Assembly (NCBI RefSeq): GCF_044466355.1
Contig: NZ_JBITMQ010000011.1
Coordinates: forward strand, 299,817-363,816
Direction of reading: 5' to 3'
DNA length: 64,000 nucleotides
From: Actinophytocola sp044466355
GTDB taxonomy: Bacteria; Actinomycetota; Actinomycetes; Mycobacteriales; Pseudonocardiaceae
Position 1 is the stretch's first letter. Each line of letters begins with the position of its first letter. This document shows, in pieces, positions 14,878 to 23,432 of this stretch. A program made the position numbers and the translations under genes. The notes beneath the pieces were generated by a model. The model saw only the letters and a program-made list of their open reading frames with translations. It was not told where the DNA came from and searched no databases.

Positions 14878-17052
14878 CTATCGAGCCAGGTAGACGGGAT
14901 CGGCCAGCACGATCGGGGTGCCGGCCGGGATGGTCTTCACGACCCCGTTGACCGGGGCCGCGGTGATCGTGAACGTCTGCGTGATCCCGAACGCCGCCGA
15001 GCTGCCCGCGATCGCGGTGACCTCGAGGACCACCCCGGCCGCCCGGATCTCCAACGGGAACTCGGCAGGGTCGACCGTCCAGCGGGGACCGGTGGTGGTG
15101 ACGGTCATGGCGGTGTCGGTGCCCGCGACGAACGCCACGTCCAGCGTCGAGGAGTCGCTGTCCAGCCGTGCGATCCCGTCGTCGAGGACCGCGATGTGCC
15201 ACGGCTCCTCCGGGGCGCACGCGAACGTGATGGTGTGCTGGTAGGCGGTGTCGAGCTTCTCGGTGTAGCCGCGGGCCAGTAGCGAGGTGTCGTCGTAGAT
15301 GCGGGCCGCGGTCATGCCGGTGATCACGATCCGGTCGTCGACGTCGGCGGCGAGCACGTCCGCCGCGACGAGTGTCGCGCCGAGCTGGCCGAGCGCCGCG
15401 AGGTCCACGGTGACTGACGGGAACCGGTAGGCGTCGTTGGTGCCCAGGTGCACCAGCCACCCGGCCACGTCGGTGAGGTGCCCGTCCGCCTCGACGTTGA
15501 CCGTGACGGCCTTCTGGTACAGGCCGACTCCGTTCGGGTCGGTGGCGGGGTCGTTGACGTTCAGCGGCCCGGAGGTCTGGGTGACGCGGGCTTCGCCGCC
15601 GTCGACGCGTTTGGCGGTCACGTCGTTGACGGTGTTCTTGTCGTCGGCCACCGGCGCCAGCGGCGGCGCGACGTGCCCAGCCGCGTAGTCGAGGGTGACC
15701 GTCGGGTCCTGGCTGTAGGACAGGTAGCGGGGCTTGTAGACGAGCGTGAGGCTGTCGCGGGCCTCGTAGAGGGTGCCGCCGTCCACCTCGGCGCATTCCT
15801 TCACCAGGTCCAGCGCCGGGGACAGGCCCTGCGGGCCCATGCGCGCGGTCCACAGGTGCGGGTCGATGCCCTCAACGGTGACCGGCAGGGCCTCCTCGTC
15901 GGCGATCCGCTGGATGCGGGTGCTGGCCGCTTCGCCGGTGAACGCCTGCAACGCGTCGGTGATCTGGACGTTCATGGACACGTTGGTGTGCCACACCGCG
16001 AGGTGTCCCACCGAGCAGCCGTCGAGGCCCTGGTTGACGATGCCGATTTGCAGCATGTCCAGGGTGCCGACTGTCAGGCCGGTGGCGGTGCCGCTGATGA
16101 ACCCGGCCGCGCCCGTGTCGACGTCGTAGGTGGTCATGGCCCAGTCGACGTCGGCGCCGTTCTGGTCCAGTTCCAGCACCAGGTAGAAGCGGCGGCCGGC
16201 AGTGTTGAACCCGATCTGCCCGGAGTCGAACAGCAGCGTGCCGCCGCCGGCCTCGGACAGCGCGAACAGCTGCAGGGTGCCGTTGATGTCCTGCTGGATC
16301 AGCCACGACCCCACGGAGCCGCCGACGCCCTCGACGTAGATGGGGGTGCCGTTGTCGGCCGCGATCGGGTCGGGCACGTCGACGAACACGGCGATCTTGT
16401 AGTGGCCGGTCGAGGTGTGCGCGGGGATGCGGGTGCGCAGGATGCCCGCGTTCGTGATGGTCGGGATGGGCTCCGACGACGCAAGGTCAGCGTAGGCCGC
16501 CGAGTCGGTCTCGCCCTGCAACTGCACCAGCGGCGCGACGTCCGTGCCCACCACGGAGGTGTAGGCGACCGCGTCCTTGCCCTCTTCCATCGGCCAGTAC
16601 GCGATCGGGGTATCCACGCTTGGGCCGGACAGGTAGCGGCGCAGCGGCGACTTGAGCGGCGCCACGCTCTGCTCCAGCCGGCGCAGCACCCCCGCGGCGT
16701 CGACCGGGATGGTCCAGATGCTGTGCGTGAGGTCCCACACCGGCTCCAACCGGGCGGCTTCCATCACGCACCGCACGTTGCCGTCCACCGTGACCCGCAC
16801 CGGCTGGTTGCGGCCGATCAGCCCGAAGTACGGGCCCAGCGGGTTCAGCGGGTTGAAGTCGCCGTCACCGCCGTCAGGGCCGTCGTCGATGGTGAACCGC
16901 AGCTGCCCGGGCTGGATCTTCGCGCCCTCGCCGGACGCGCCACGCTTGATGGTGATCGGGGAGGTCTGCCGGACGCTGGTGGTCACGTCGACCCACACTC
17001 CGTCGATCTGGAGTTCGACGGTGACGTTGCGCGGCACGGTCGGGAAGGTCAT
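14878..17052 (-). CDS. Phage minor tail protein (724 residues)
   Basis: This is the largest prophage gene. The N-terminal domain (VPRNVTVELQIDGVWVDVTTSV, shortened here, plus TIKRGASGEGAKIQPGQL) is typical of siphophage distal-tail/minor tail proteins of actinophages. The central portion carries a lectin-like, LamG-type pattern (APLVQLQGETD...GRRFYLVLEL), and the C-terminal part is a further beta domain. It is located directly after the tape measure with a 4-bp overlap, where Dit/Tal-type proteins sit. It probably forms the tail tip. No endopeptidase motif is seen. Confidence 0.8.
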   Translation of the reverse strand: MTFPTVPRNVTVELQIDGVWVDVTTSVRQTSPITIKRGASGEGAKIQPGQLRFTIDDGPDGGDGDFNPLNPLGPYFGLIGRNQPVRVTVDGNVRCVMEAARLEPVWDLTHSIWTIPVDAAGVLRRLEQSVAPLKSPLRRYLSGPSVDTPIAYWPMEEGKDAVAYTSVVGTDVAPLVQLQGETDSAAYADLASSEPIPTITNAGILRTRIPAHTSTGHYKIAVFVDVPDPIAADNGTPIYVEGVGGSVGSWLIQQDINGTLQLFALSEAGGGTLLFDSGQIGFNTAGRRFYLVLELDQNGADVDWAMTTYDVDTGAAGFISGTATGLTVGTLDMLQIGIVNQGLDGCSVGHLAVWHTNVSMNVQITDALQAFTGEAASTRIQRIADEEALPVTVEGIDPHLWTARMGPQGLSPALDLVKECAEVDGGTLYEARDSLTLVYKPRYLSYSQDPTVTLDYAAGHVAPPLAPVADDKNTVNDVTAKRVDGGEARVTQTSGPLNVNDPATDPNGVGLYQKAVTVNVEADGHLTDVAGWLVHLGTNDAYRFPSVTVDLAALGQLGATLVAADVLAADVDDRIVITGMTAARIYDDTSLLARGYTEKLDTAYQHTITFACAPEEPWHIAVLDDGIARLDSDSSTLDVAFVAGTDTAMTVTTTGPRWTVDPAEFPLEIRAAGVVLEVTAIAGSSAAFGITQTFTITAAPVNGVVKTIPAGTPIVLADPVYLAR

Positions 17053-18014
17053 GTGCCCAGCACCACCTGGACGTTGCCGCCCTGCCGCTGGATCGCCGCA
17101 CGCAGCACCTCAACCAACGCATCGTCGAGCGCGGTGCCACCCGAGTTGATGGTGATGTCAGCGCCACCGCTCGCCCCGGCGGGCAGCACCCGTTCGCCGG
17201 CCTGAAGGATGGCCATCTGCTCGGTGCCCGGCGCACCCGGCACCACACCGCCGGTGTGCATGCGCGGGATGTGCGGGATCGGCGGGATGTCGCTGAACGG
17301 GTTCACCAGGTTGATGCCGTAGATCAGGTCGTTCGCGCGGTCGATAAACCAGTTCAGCCGGTCGATCACCCAGTTGATGGCGGACTTGAATGCGCCGGAG
17401 ATGGCGTCGCCGATGCCGCCGAAGATCCGGCCGAACCAGTCCGGGATCCCGCCGAACCAGGACATGAGGCCGTTCCACCGGTCGCGGATCCAGCCGATGA
17501 CGTTGCCGACGACTTCCTTCACGGTGTCCCAGTGCTTCACCAGCAGCACGATGATCGCGATCAGCGCGGCGATGCCAAGCACGACCCACGTGATCGGGTT
17601 GGCGAGCAGCGCCGACGTGAAGGCCCAGATCGAGGGGATCACGCTCGTGGTCAGGGTCGTCCACATCGTCTTCAGGGCAGGCACCAGGAACCCGGTGAGG
17701 CCACCGGCGAGGTCAGCGCCCGCCATGCCCAGCGCCTGCAGCCGCTCCGTGGTGGACAGCGACTCGTCATTCCACGCCATCAGCCCCTCGGTGACACCGC
17801 CGATGGTGTCGGAGAACCCGGTGAACCGGGTCTCGGCGGTGTCGGTGGACTCGGCGAGGGAATCGAACCGGTCGCCCGCCGACCGCATATCCGACGAAGC
17901 AGAGTCAACCTTGTCGGCCATGGACTTCGATGCCGCACCGACCTTGTCGAACGCGTCGGTCAGCTTCGACTCGTCACCAGCGAGGGTCATGGTGACTGTC
18001 GGCTTGCTTGCCAT
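17049..18014 (-). CDS. Short phage tail tape measure protein
   Basis: This 321-residue protein has the tape-measure pattern. It opens with a helical, coiled-coil-rich N-terminus (KVGAASKSMADKVDSASSDM). Hydrophobic segments follow at about 135-165 (ALLANPITWVVLGIAALIAI and more). Trp/Gly repeats such as WIRDRWNGLMSWFGGIPDWF are common in such proteins, and the typical MHTGGVVPGAPGTEQM tail precedes a short C-terminal domain. Tape length scales with tail length in siphophages, so a very short tail is inferred. It overlaps the minor tail gene by 4 bp. Confidence 0.85.
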   Translation of the reverse strand: MASKPTVTMTLAGDESKLTDAFDKVGAASKSMADKVDSASSDMRSAGDRFDSLAESTDTAETRFTGFSDTIGGVTEGLMAWNDESLSTTERLQALGMAGADLAGGLTGFLVPALKTMWTTLTTSVIPSIWAFTSALLANPITWVVLGIAALIAIIVLLVKHWDTVKEVVGNVIGWIRDRWNGLMSWFGGIPDWFGRIFGGIGDAISGAFKSAINWVIDRLNWFIDRANDLIYGINLVNPFSDIPPIPHIPRMHTGGVVPGAPGTEQMAILQAGERVLPAGASGGADITINSGGTALDDALVEVLRAAIQRQGGNVQVVLGT

Positions 18015-18072
18015 TAGTCACCCCCAGCGAAGCGTGAGGGTGACCCCGCGATGCCATCTCCGATGAATCGCA

Positions 18073-18483
18073 TTAGTCCACCCCGATCCCTGCTTGACGA
18101 GCTACTTCGATCAACTTCTGTTCCAGGAGGACAACGAACTTGTCGTAGTTCGCGCCCAGGGCCGGGTATAGGTAGCGGCCCTGCTTGATGAATGGCCGGC
18201 GCACCGAACGGCTCCGGCCGACACGGCCACCGAAGTCCAGCCACGGGTAGTAGGGCGCCCGCTTGGAACCGCCCTGTACGCGCGTCTCCGTGCGCGTCGA
18301 GCGGGTCTTGATGGTGCCCGCAGCACGCCCGGTCCTGCGGGGTACGCGAGGCTTGGCGTAGTCAACGATTAGCTGTCCAGCCTCGTTGTGCGCCAGCCGC
18401 AACGCCTTCGGCAGTTCCGAGTCCAGCTTGCGGAGGTTCCGGCTGAACTCGGCAAGCCCCTTGATCTTGACTGGCTCGATCAC
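18073..18483 (-). CDS. HK97 gp10-like / head-tail joining protein
   Basis: This 136-residue protein is read from GTG 18483. The layout (KIKGLAEFSRNLRKLDSELP, RVPRRTGRAAGTIK, YYPWLDFGGRV) is characteristic of the HK97 gp10/tail-completion family, which sits at the head-tail interface. Its place between the tail chaperone and the tape measure is unusual, since gp10 homologues normally precede the major tail protein. Confidence 0.65.
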   Translation of the reverse strand: MIEPVKIKGLAEFSRNLRKLDSELPKALRLAHNEAGQLIVDYAKPRVPRRTGRAAGTIKTRSTRTETRVQGGSKRAPYYPWLDFGGRVGRSRSVRRPFIKQGRYLYPALGANYDKFVVLLEQKLIEVARQAGIGVD

Positions 18484-18487
18484 CGGT

Positions 18488-18694
18488 TCACCTCCTCCGC
18501 ACCTTCTTCGCCTTCTTCGCTTCGATCTCCTGCCGCTGCGCCTTCCGTGCGAAGTAGACGCCCCACCGCACGAACTCCTCGTTCGTCATGCCGTCCAACT
18601 CGGCGACCGTGCGGCCCAGCTTCTCCGCCAGGAAGAACGTGAACTCAGCGTCGGGATCGCTTTCGAGCTCCAGATACGCCGCTTTTCTGGGCAC
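18488..18694 (-). CDS. Tail assembly chaperone, second (T-like) frame
   Basis: This 68-residue frame overlaps the preceding gene by 50 bp in a different frame. The sequence (LAEKLGRTVAELDGMTNEEFVRWG minus its ends) is typical of the C-terminal extension of siphophage G-T chaperones. It could start at GTG 18694, or be made as an extension of the upstream protein by a +1 (or -2) ribosomal shift near GGTGCCCAGAAAAGC. The C-terminus is strongly basic. Confidence 0.65.
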   Translation of the reverse strand: MPRKAAYLELESDPDAEFTFFLAEKLGRTVAELDGMTNEEFVRWGVYFARKAQRQEIEAKKAKKVRRR

Positions 18695-19004
18695 CCTCCG
18701 CGAGCCCGGACAGCTGCTGGATCGCGGTCAGCACAGCGACGCTGTCACCGGCCGGCGCGCTCTCCAGCCACTCAGCTACCTCCGCCACGGTCATCTCCGG
18801 CTCAACCAGCCCAGCCGCGATGAAGTGGTTGTCCAGCGTCGTAACCTGGTCGGCCTTGTCGGCACGCGAGGCTGCGGCACGCGCACGGGTGATCTCGCCC
18901 CGCGTCAGGCCGCGCACAGTCACGGTGCCGTCGCCAAGGTCGACTTCATCGGTGCGGTCGGTGCGCTTCCGCGCGAGCAGTGCCGCCTTGTCCAGTGTGG
19001 CCAC
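18645..19004 (-). CDS. Tail assembly chaperone, first (G-like) frame
   Basis: This 119-residue protein follows the major tail protein and precedes the tape measure, where the G gene always sits. It is mostly helical with acidic and basic stretches (RGLTRGEITRARAAASRADK, then VAEVAEWLESAPAGDSVAVL). The last 17 codons are overlapped by the T-like frame. The products probably coat the tape measure before tail assembly. Confidence 0.7.
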   Translation of the reverse strand: MATLDKAALLARKRTDRTDEVDLGDGTVTVRGLTRGEITRARAAASRADKADQVTTLDNHFIAAGLVEPEMTVAEVAEWLESAPAGDSVAVLTAIQQLSGLAEGAQKSGVSGARKRSRR

Positions 19005-19013
19005 AACGTCCCC

Positions 19014-19418
19014 TTACACCTGGCTCGTGACGACGCAGTCGCCCGTGTACTGAAGTTCGGCCGACCACCGGATCATGTCGCCCACCGGCGCCGACTCGGT
19101 GTAGCCGGTGATCACCACCGACACCGTCTTCATCGGCTTGCCCGTGCCGGTGCCCTCCGGCCGGTACACGAACACCACGGTCTCGCCGAGCTGGTCCTCG
19201 ATCACGATCCGCGGCGTGTCCACCGTGCCCGACTCGTAGACCCCGCCGACCGTGCAGGTGCCGTCCTTCAGGCCACCCGAGTACCGCTTGGAGTTGAGAC
19301 CGTAGGTGGTGGTCTCGTGCGAGTCCGCCGTCCGCTCCGGGTCGGTCGCGTCGCCGTACGCGGCCAGCTCAACCCCGTCCAGGGACCATGTGACGCCCTT
19401 GCCGTGTACTTGTGCCAT
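19014..19418 (-). CDS. Major tail (tube) protein
   Basis: This 134-residue protein is compact and beta-rich with Gly/Thr-rich loops (DSHETTTYGLNSKRYSGGLK). It lies between the tail terminator and the chaperone, the canonical place of the tube protein. Its length suits a single-domain tube subunit without an added Ig-like domain. The ATG start at 19418 is followed by MAQVHGKG. Confidence 0.75.
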   Translation of the reverse strand: MAQVHGKGVTWSLDGVELAAYGDATDPERTADSHETTTYGLNSKRYSGGLKDGTCTVGGVYESGTVDTPRIVIEDQLGETVVFVYRPEGTGTGKPMKTVSVVITGYTESAPVGDMIRWSAELQYTGDCVVTSQV

Positions 19419-19421
19419 GGG

Positions 19422-19838
19422 TCAGGCACCTCCTCGTCCTGCGATGTCCACTGTGAACTCTGCGCCGTACACGTCTTTGTTGTTGTAGGTGTAGGACCCG
19501 GTTACGGCCCTGGTCACCGTCACTTCGTCGCACGACGTGTAGGTGTTGCTGTCGGTGGAGTCCACCGCAGCCTTGATTGACTTGGCGCCGGAACCGCTGA
19601 GGTAGGCGGCCAACGCGTCGGCCGCAACACGATCGGGACTGCGTGGCACGAACACGAACAGCGGCACAGTCATCCTGTCGCTACCACGGCCATATGTCTG
19701 GTCGTAGGTAACCTCATCCGGCAGAACCACCACCGCGCACGGCAACGGCGGGTGGTCGATTGGGTAGCCGAATGCCCGCAGTCCGTCGATAGCATCGGCT
19801 TTGCCAGCGATCTCTTCCGCCACTGCTTGCACGTCCAT
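19422..19838 (-). CDS. Tail terminator / minor tail protein
   Basis: This 138-residue protein starts at ATG 19838, which shares its A with the stop of the upstream connector gene (TGATG). It begins MDVQAVAEEIAGKADAIDGL and contains the YPIDHPPLPCAVVVLP segment seen in phage tail-terminator (gpU-like) proteins. It has mixed alpha/beta composition. It probably caps the tube. Confidence 0.7.
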   Translation of the reverse strand: MDVQAVAEEIAGKADAIDGLRAFGYPIDHPPLPCAVVVLPDEVTYDQTYGRGSDRMTVPLFVFVPRSPDRVAADALAAYLSGSGAKSIKAAVDSTDSNTYTSCDEVTVTRAVTGSYTYNNKDVYGAEFTVDIAGRGGA

Positions 19839-20401
19839 CAGACCGCACCCCACTGTCGGACGTAGGGCCCGAGGACCACGGCGGCATCCGGATCCACCTT
19901 CGCCAAGATCCGCATCTCGCTGCCCTGGTCAGGGGATCCTGCGATGCCGAACGGAGCGTCCCGCCGTTCGAGGATCCGGTTGGCCTGCAACAGCGTTGCC
20001 TGCTTGACCGGGTCCGGAACTGTCGTCCAACCCCAGCGCCCTGAGACCTCCACCGCGTCGGTGTCGGCCGGAGCCGAGTCCAGGTAGAGCCGAGTCCACG
20101 GGCGCCCCTTCTGGGCCGCGTTGCGCGGGTGCATCGTGTACGTGGTCTCCACCACCAACCCCGTCTCGGTCATCAGGTCATCGATCTGGACCGCCCACTT
20201 GCACACGTTCCGGTCCCAGTACGCCGTGTAGGTCCGCGCTTCCGGTGCTGCCACAAGACCGAACTGGCGGTTGGCGTACCGGTCCACGGACCTGGAAGCG
20301 GCAGAGATGGCAAGGGCGATCTGCGCGTCGTCGATGGTGTCTCCAACGCGCAGGTACGCCTTCAGGTCTGCACTTGCGCAGTAGTCGGGTGCCCAAGCCA
20401 T
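19838..20401 (-). CDS. Head-tail connector (gp6-like adaptor)
   Basis: This 187-residue protein starts DYCASADLKAYLRVGDTIDD; the sequence up to ISAASRSVDRYANRQFG is the typical helical opening of HK97 gp6/phage adaptor proteins. A beta-rich insertion follows, and then a C-terminal helix. It lies directly after the capsid gene and before the tail terminator. It would form the ring beneath the portal. Confidence 0.8.
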   Translation of the reverse strand: MAWAPDYCASADLKAYLRVGDTIDDAQIALAISAASRSVDRYANRQFGLVAAPEARTYTAYWDRNVCKWAVQIDDLMTETGLVVETTYTMHPRNAAQKGRPWTRLYLDSAPADTDAVEVSGRWGWTTVPDPVKQATLLQANRILERRDAPFGIAGSPDQGSEMRILAKVDPDAAVVLGPYVRQWGAV

Positions 20402-20417
20402 CTCCGCCCGCCTCCGC

Positions 20418-21596
20418 CTAGACCGCGTTCTTCAGCAGCGAGAACGACCACGGGTTCTGAACCACGCCGTCAGCGCGAGCCCACATCGTGTACTCGACCT
20501 GCCCTTCGTTCGCCCGGCTGTACGGGTTCACGATCAGCGTCACGTCCTGGACGCGACGGATCACGTAGCCCTCACGCAGGTCACCGAACGCGCCCCACGT
20601 CTGCGCCACACCATCGGTGTAGGTGGGGAACGCCTGGTCGATCACGATCGGGTGACCCAGCAGCATGAACTGGGGTGCACCCTCGATGCCGTCCGTCGAC
20701 TGCTGGAGCAGCGGCCGGCCGTTGCCATCAACGAGGCCCTCCAGCAGCGCCATCGTGGCATCGTTGAACAGCCACTTGGCGCCGGTGCGGTAGTCCGGAT
20801 CCACCGTGTGCTTCGCCGTCACTAGCTCCGCATAGGTCAGCGACGCGCCGGTGAACGTGGACGACGCGCCCGACGAGGTGGTGATACCGAACGGCTCGGT
20901 GGTGCCAGCGCCGTTCACCCAGTCCACGGCCTGGACACGCGCGATGCGCTCGCCCAGCTTGCGCCGAACCAGGCCCTCCACGTCGAACGCGCTGTCCTGC
21001 AACAGCTCGTAGCTCACACGCAGCGGAAGCTGCGACGCGCCCGGCGCCACGTACTTGTACGCGTTGAGTTCCTTCTCACCGAACACGAGGTCCGCGCCAC
21101 CGGAAGCCGGGGCCGTGTTCTCGGCCGCGATCACACCAGTGTTGGCGGTGTCGTCGAGCGTCGGCCACGGCAGCCGCTCACCCTTCGAGGTGGTGATGGT
21201 CTCCGCCTCGTTCGCGAGACCACCGAACGCCTTCAGCCGCTCGGTGAGCTTCTGCCGGAAGCCCTCCGGGACGGTGTAGCCGCCAGCCGAATCGGTGCCC
21301 ACGCTCTGCGCACGAAGCTCCGCGATGTCCTGGTTGGCCTGCCCGGTACGCAGGTACGCGTCGAACGCACGCTCCAGGGTGTCATCCTTCTTGGCCGCGC
21401 CGGTGTGCAGGCTGGTGGCCTGGACGGAGGTGTACGCCTTGTGGCGCTTCAGAACCTCGTCCTTCTGGCGGGCACGCTCCAGCTTGCCCTCAAGCTCCTC
21501 GTAGCGCTCAACCTGCTCTTCGGTCAGGTCCCCACCAGCAGCGTCCGCCTCATCGATGATCGCCTGGAGTGCGGCGAGGATTTCCTCAATCGTCAT
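20418..21596 (-). CDS. Major capsid protein, HK97 fold
   Basis: This 392-residue precursor starts at ATG 21596 behind GGGAGGG. Residues 1-100 are charged and helical, the delta/scaffold domain that the protease removes. From about AQSVGTDSAGGYTVPEGFRQ the HK97 body starts, with features such as FGEKELNAYKYVA and YELLQDSAFDVEGLV, then DWVNGAGTTEPFGI. It follows the protease and precedes the adaptor, the standard order. Confidence 0.92.
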   Translation of the reverse strand: MTIEEILAALQAIIDEADAAGGDLTEEQVERYEELEGKLERARQKDEVLKRHKAYTSVQATSLHTGAAKKDDTLERAFDAYLRTGQANQDIAELRAQSVGTDSAGGYTVPEGFRQKLTERLKAFGGLANEAETITTSKGERLPWPTLDDTANTGVIAAENTAPASGGADLVFGEKELNAYKYVAPGASQLPLRVSYELLQDSAFDVEGLVRRKLGERIARVQAVDWVNGAGTTEPFGITTSSGASSTFTGASLTYAELVTAKHTVDPDYRTGAKWLFNDATMALLEGLVDGNGRPLLQQSTDGIEGAPQFMLLGHPIVIDQAFPTYTDGVAQTWGAFGDLREGYVIRRVQDVTLIVNPYSRANEGQVEYTMWARADGVVQNPWSFSLLKNAV

Positions 21597-21597
21597 T

Positions 21598-22164
21598 TCA
21601 CGCCCTCCCAAGGCGTACACGCGCGCGAGCGCGAATGAGTTGTTCCCTCTGCCGGGAGGTCCCGGAGAAGTCGTAGGACCGCAGCGACACGCCCGCACCC
21701 TCGTAGGCGGGGAAGGTCACGACGGACACGTCCAGCAGTTGGCTGACGCTGGTGTGGGTGCGGAGCTGACGGCCGTCGGGAGCGCGGTCCCAACGGTCCT
21801 TGCCGGGCAGGAACGCGAACGAGGCGCCGTTGATATCGCCTCGCTCCAGCAACTCCCGCAGGTCGTTGGCGTAGCTGGTGTTCGGCAAGTCCAGGTCGAA
21901 CGGAAGCCCTTCGCTGTCCTGACTGATGCGCAGGGTGCCGGCCGACTGGCGAGCCAGCAGAAGATTCGCGTCATGGTTCACCAGCGCCCGGACGTCCGTG
22001 TCCGGGTTCTTCAGCACGTCGGTGAACGCGCCACGCTCCAGGGCCTCGTAGTGGCCTGGAACGGTCGCGATCTGACCGAAGACCGCCGCGTGACCCTCAA
22101 CCTTGTTGCCGGTGATCTGGGCCCGCAGCTGGACATGGAAGCGGCTAAACGTCGCCGTTGCCAT
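21598..22164 (-). CDS. Prohead maturation protease (HK97 family)
   Basis: This 188-residue serine protease is read from ATG 22164 with GGGGAG just upstream. The catalytic His lies in ALVNHDANLLLARQSAGTL and the Ser in INGASFAF, the family pair. It cleaves the capsid scaffold domain. The gene overlaps the end of the portal gene by 20 bp and ends one base before the capsid start. Confidence 0.9.
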   Translation of the reverse strand: MATATFSRFHVQLRAQITGNKVEGHAAVFGQIATVPGHYEALERGAFTDVLKNPDTDVRALVNHDANLLLARQSAGTLRISQDSEGLPFDLDLPNTSYANDLRELLERGDINGASFAFLPGKDRWDRAPDGRQLRTHTSVSQLLDVSVVTFPAYEGAGVSLRSYDFSGTSRQREQLIRARARVRLGRA

Positions 22165-23380
22165 TGGGCTCCCCTTCCTGGGTTGGCTCTGGGGTGGCCG
22201 TAGGCGCAACCGAGCCAGGCGGGACGCGCGGGAGATCGGCCGAAGGGTCGGAGAGCGGAGGCATGTTGCGGATGCGCCTGGCCTCGTTCAGCGTGAGCAG
22301 GCCCGCGTTCACCTGAGCGATGAGCAGGTTGATTTCGTCCTCAGGAGACGGGCGCTCCAGAGAGGCAAAGTCGAACTCCGCGATCTGTCCGCCAGGAAGC
22401 AGGCGAGACAACCGCTGCTCAATCCGCCGAGTCCAGCCAAGGAGAGTGAACTGACGCAACCCTCGGTTCTGCTCTCCGATTCCGGTACCCCAGCTAGTGG
22501 CCTTTTCAGTCTGCATGAGGAGATGCGGCGGAACACCTGTCCAGCGGCTGATCTCCTCAATCTGAAACTGGCGGGACTCCAGGAACTGAGCGTCCACGGC
22601 CGACAGCGACCACTTCTCGAACTTCAGCTTGCGGTTGATGAATGCAATGGTGCCCGCATTCTCGGCACCCAAGACCTTGACCTGAAGGTCATCCTTCATC
22701 TCCTGGGCCTCGTCAGGCGTGACATCCTCATCGGGAGTCACCAGGCCCGAAATCAGCGCACCGTCCCGGAACATCCGGGCCGCAGACTCGTCACCGGCCA
22801 GGCCGGTCCCGATACCATTCCGGGCCCGCTCGACAAGCGACATTCCGCGCAGTCCGTCAAGCGACGGACCCATGATCTGAGTCATGGTGCTGGCGTCGTA
22901 TTCGCGCGTGGAACCGTCGTCCAGGGTGACGGTGAACTTCTTACCTCCGGGTCGCTCCTCGTCCCATTCGACCGTGACCGCATTCGGATGCACCGGGAAT
23001 GCGCCGGCAAGCGCACCGGCACCGTTGTAGAGGTGCAGAAGGAAGGCGTTGCCCTGGAGCACGAGATGCCAGACGACGGTTTCGACCCATTCGAACTGGG
23101 TCATTCCCTCCGGCCCGTTAGGCGTGTCCAGCCACGACTTGACCTGCTCACGCATGTCGTCGGAGGTGGTCCGCAGCGAGCGTAGGGAGAGGCTGGCGAC
23201 GGTGCCCGCGATGAGTGAGCATGCCCGATACAACGCAGAAAGGGTGAGGGCAGTGTTCTCATTGACGGGCACACCAGCAGCCGACCTGACAAGGCCGAGG
23301 TACTCAGCCAGTCGCGGGTCGGAAATCGAGTACTGAGGGGCTGACCGCTTTTGCGAGCGGCGCCAGAAAGACCATCCCAT
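22145..23380 (-). CDS. Phage portal protein (HK97 family)
   Basis: This 411-residue protein forms the DNA gate in the capsid vertex. Recognisable family segments are NENTALTLSALYRACSLIAG, HLVLQGNAFLLHLYN and EISRWTGVPPHLLMQTEKA, plus the QFTLLGWTRRIEQRL helix. The C-terminus is proline-rich (SVAPTATPEPTQEGEPNGNG). Length and position after the large terminase are normal. Confidence 0.93.
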   Translation of the reverse strand: MGWSFWRRSQKRSAPQYSISDPRLAEYLGLVRSAAGVPVNENTALTLSALYRACSLIAGTVASLSLRSLRTTSDDMREQVKSWLDTPNGPEGMTQFEWVETVVWHLVLQGNAFLLHLYNGAGALAGAFPVHPNAVTVEWDEERPGGKKFTVTLDDGSTREYDASTMTQIMGPSLDGLRGMSLVERARNGIGTGLAGDESAARMFRDGALISGLVTPDEDVTPDEAQEMKDDLQVKVLGAENAGTIAFINRKLKFEKWSLSAVDAQFLESRQFQIEEISRWTGVPPHLLMQTEKATSWGTGIGEQNRGLRQFTLLGWTRRIEQRLSRLLPGGQIAEFDFASLERPSPEDEINLLIAQVNAGLLTLNEARRIRNMPPLSDPSADLPRVPPGSVAPTATPEPTQEGEPNGNGDV

Positions 23381-23432
23381 CAGTTACAGCATATAGCACG
23401 GGTTAGACCCTATCGCGACGTGCGATGATTCC

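Noticed and set aside
14867..15853. Upstream extension of the 14417-14866 tail gene to 478 codons
   Set aside because: The extension lies inside the 724-residue tail gene in another frame and is Arg/Gly-rich; a strong GGAGG marks ATG 14866 as the start.
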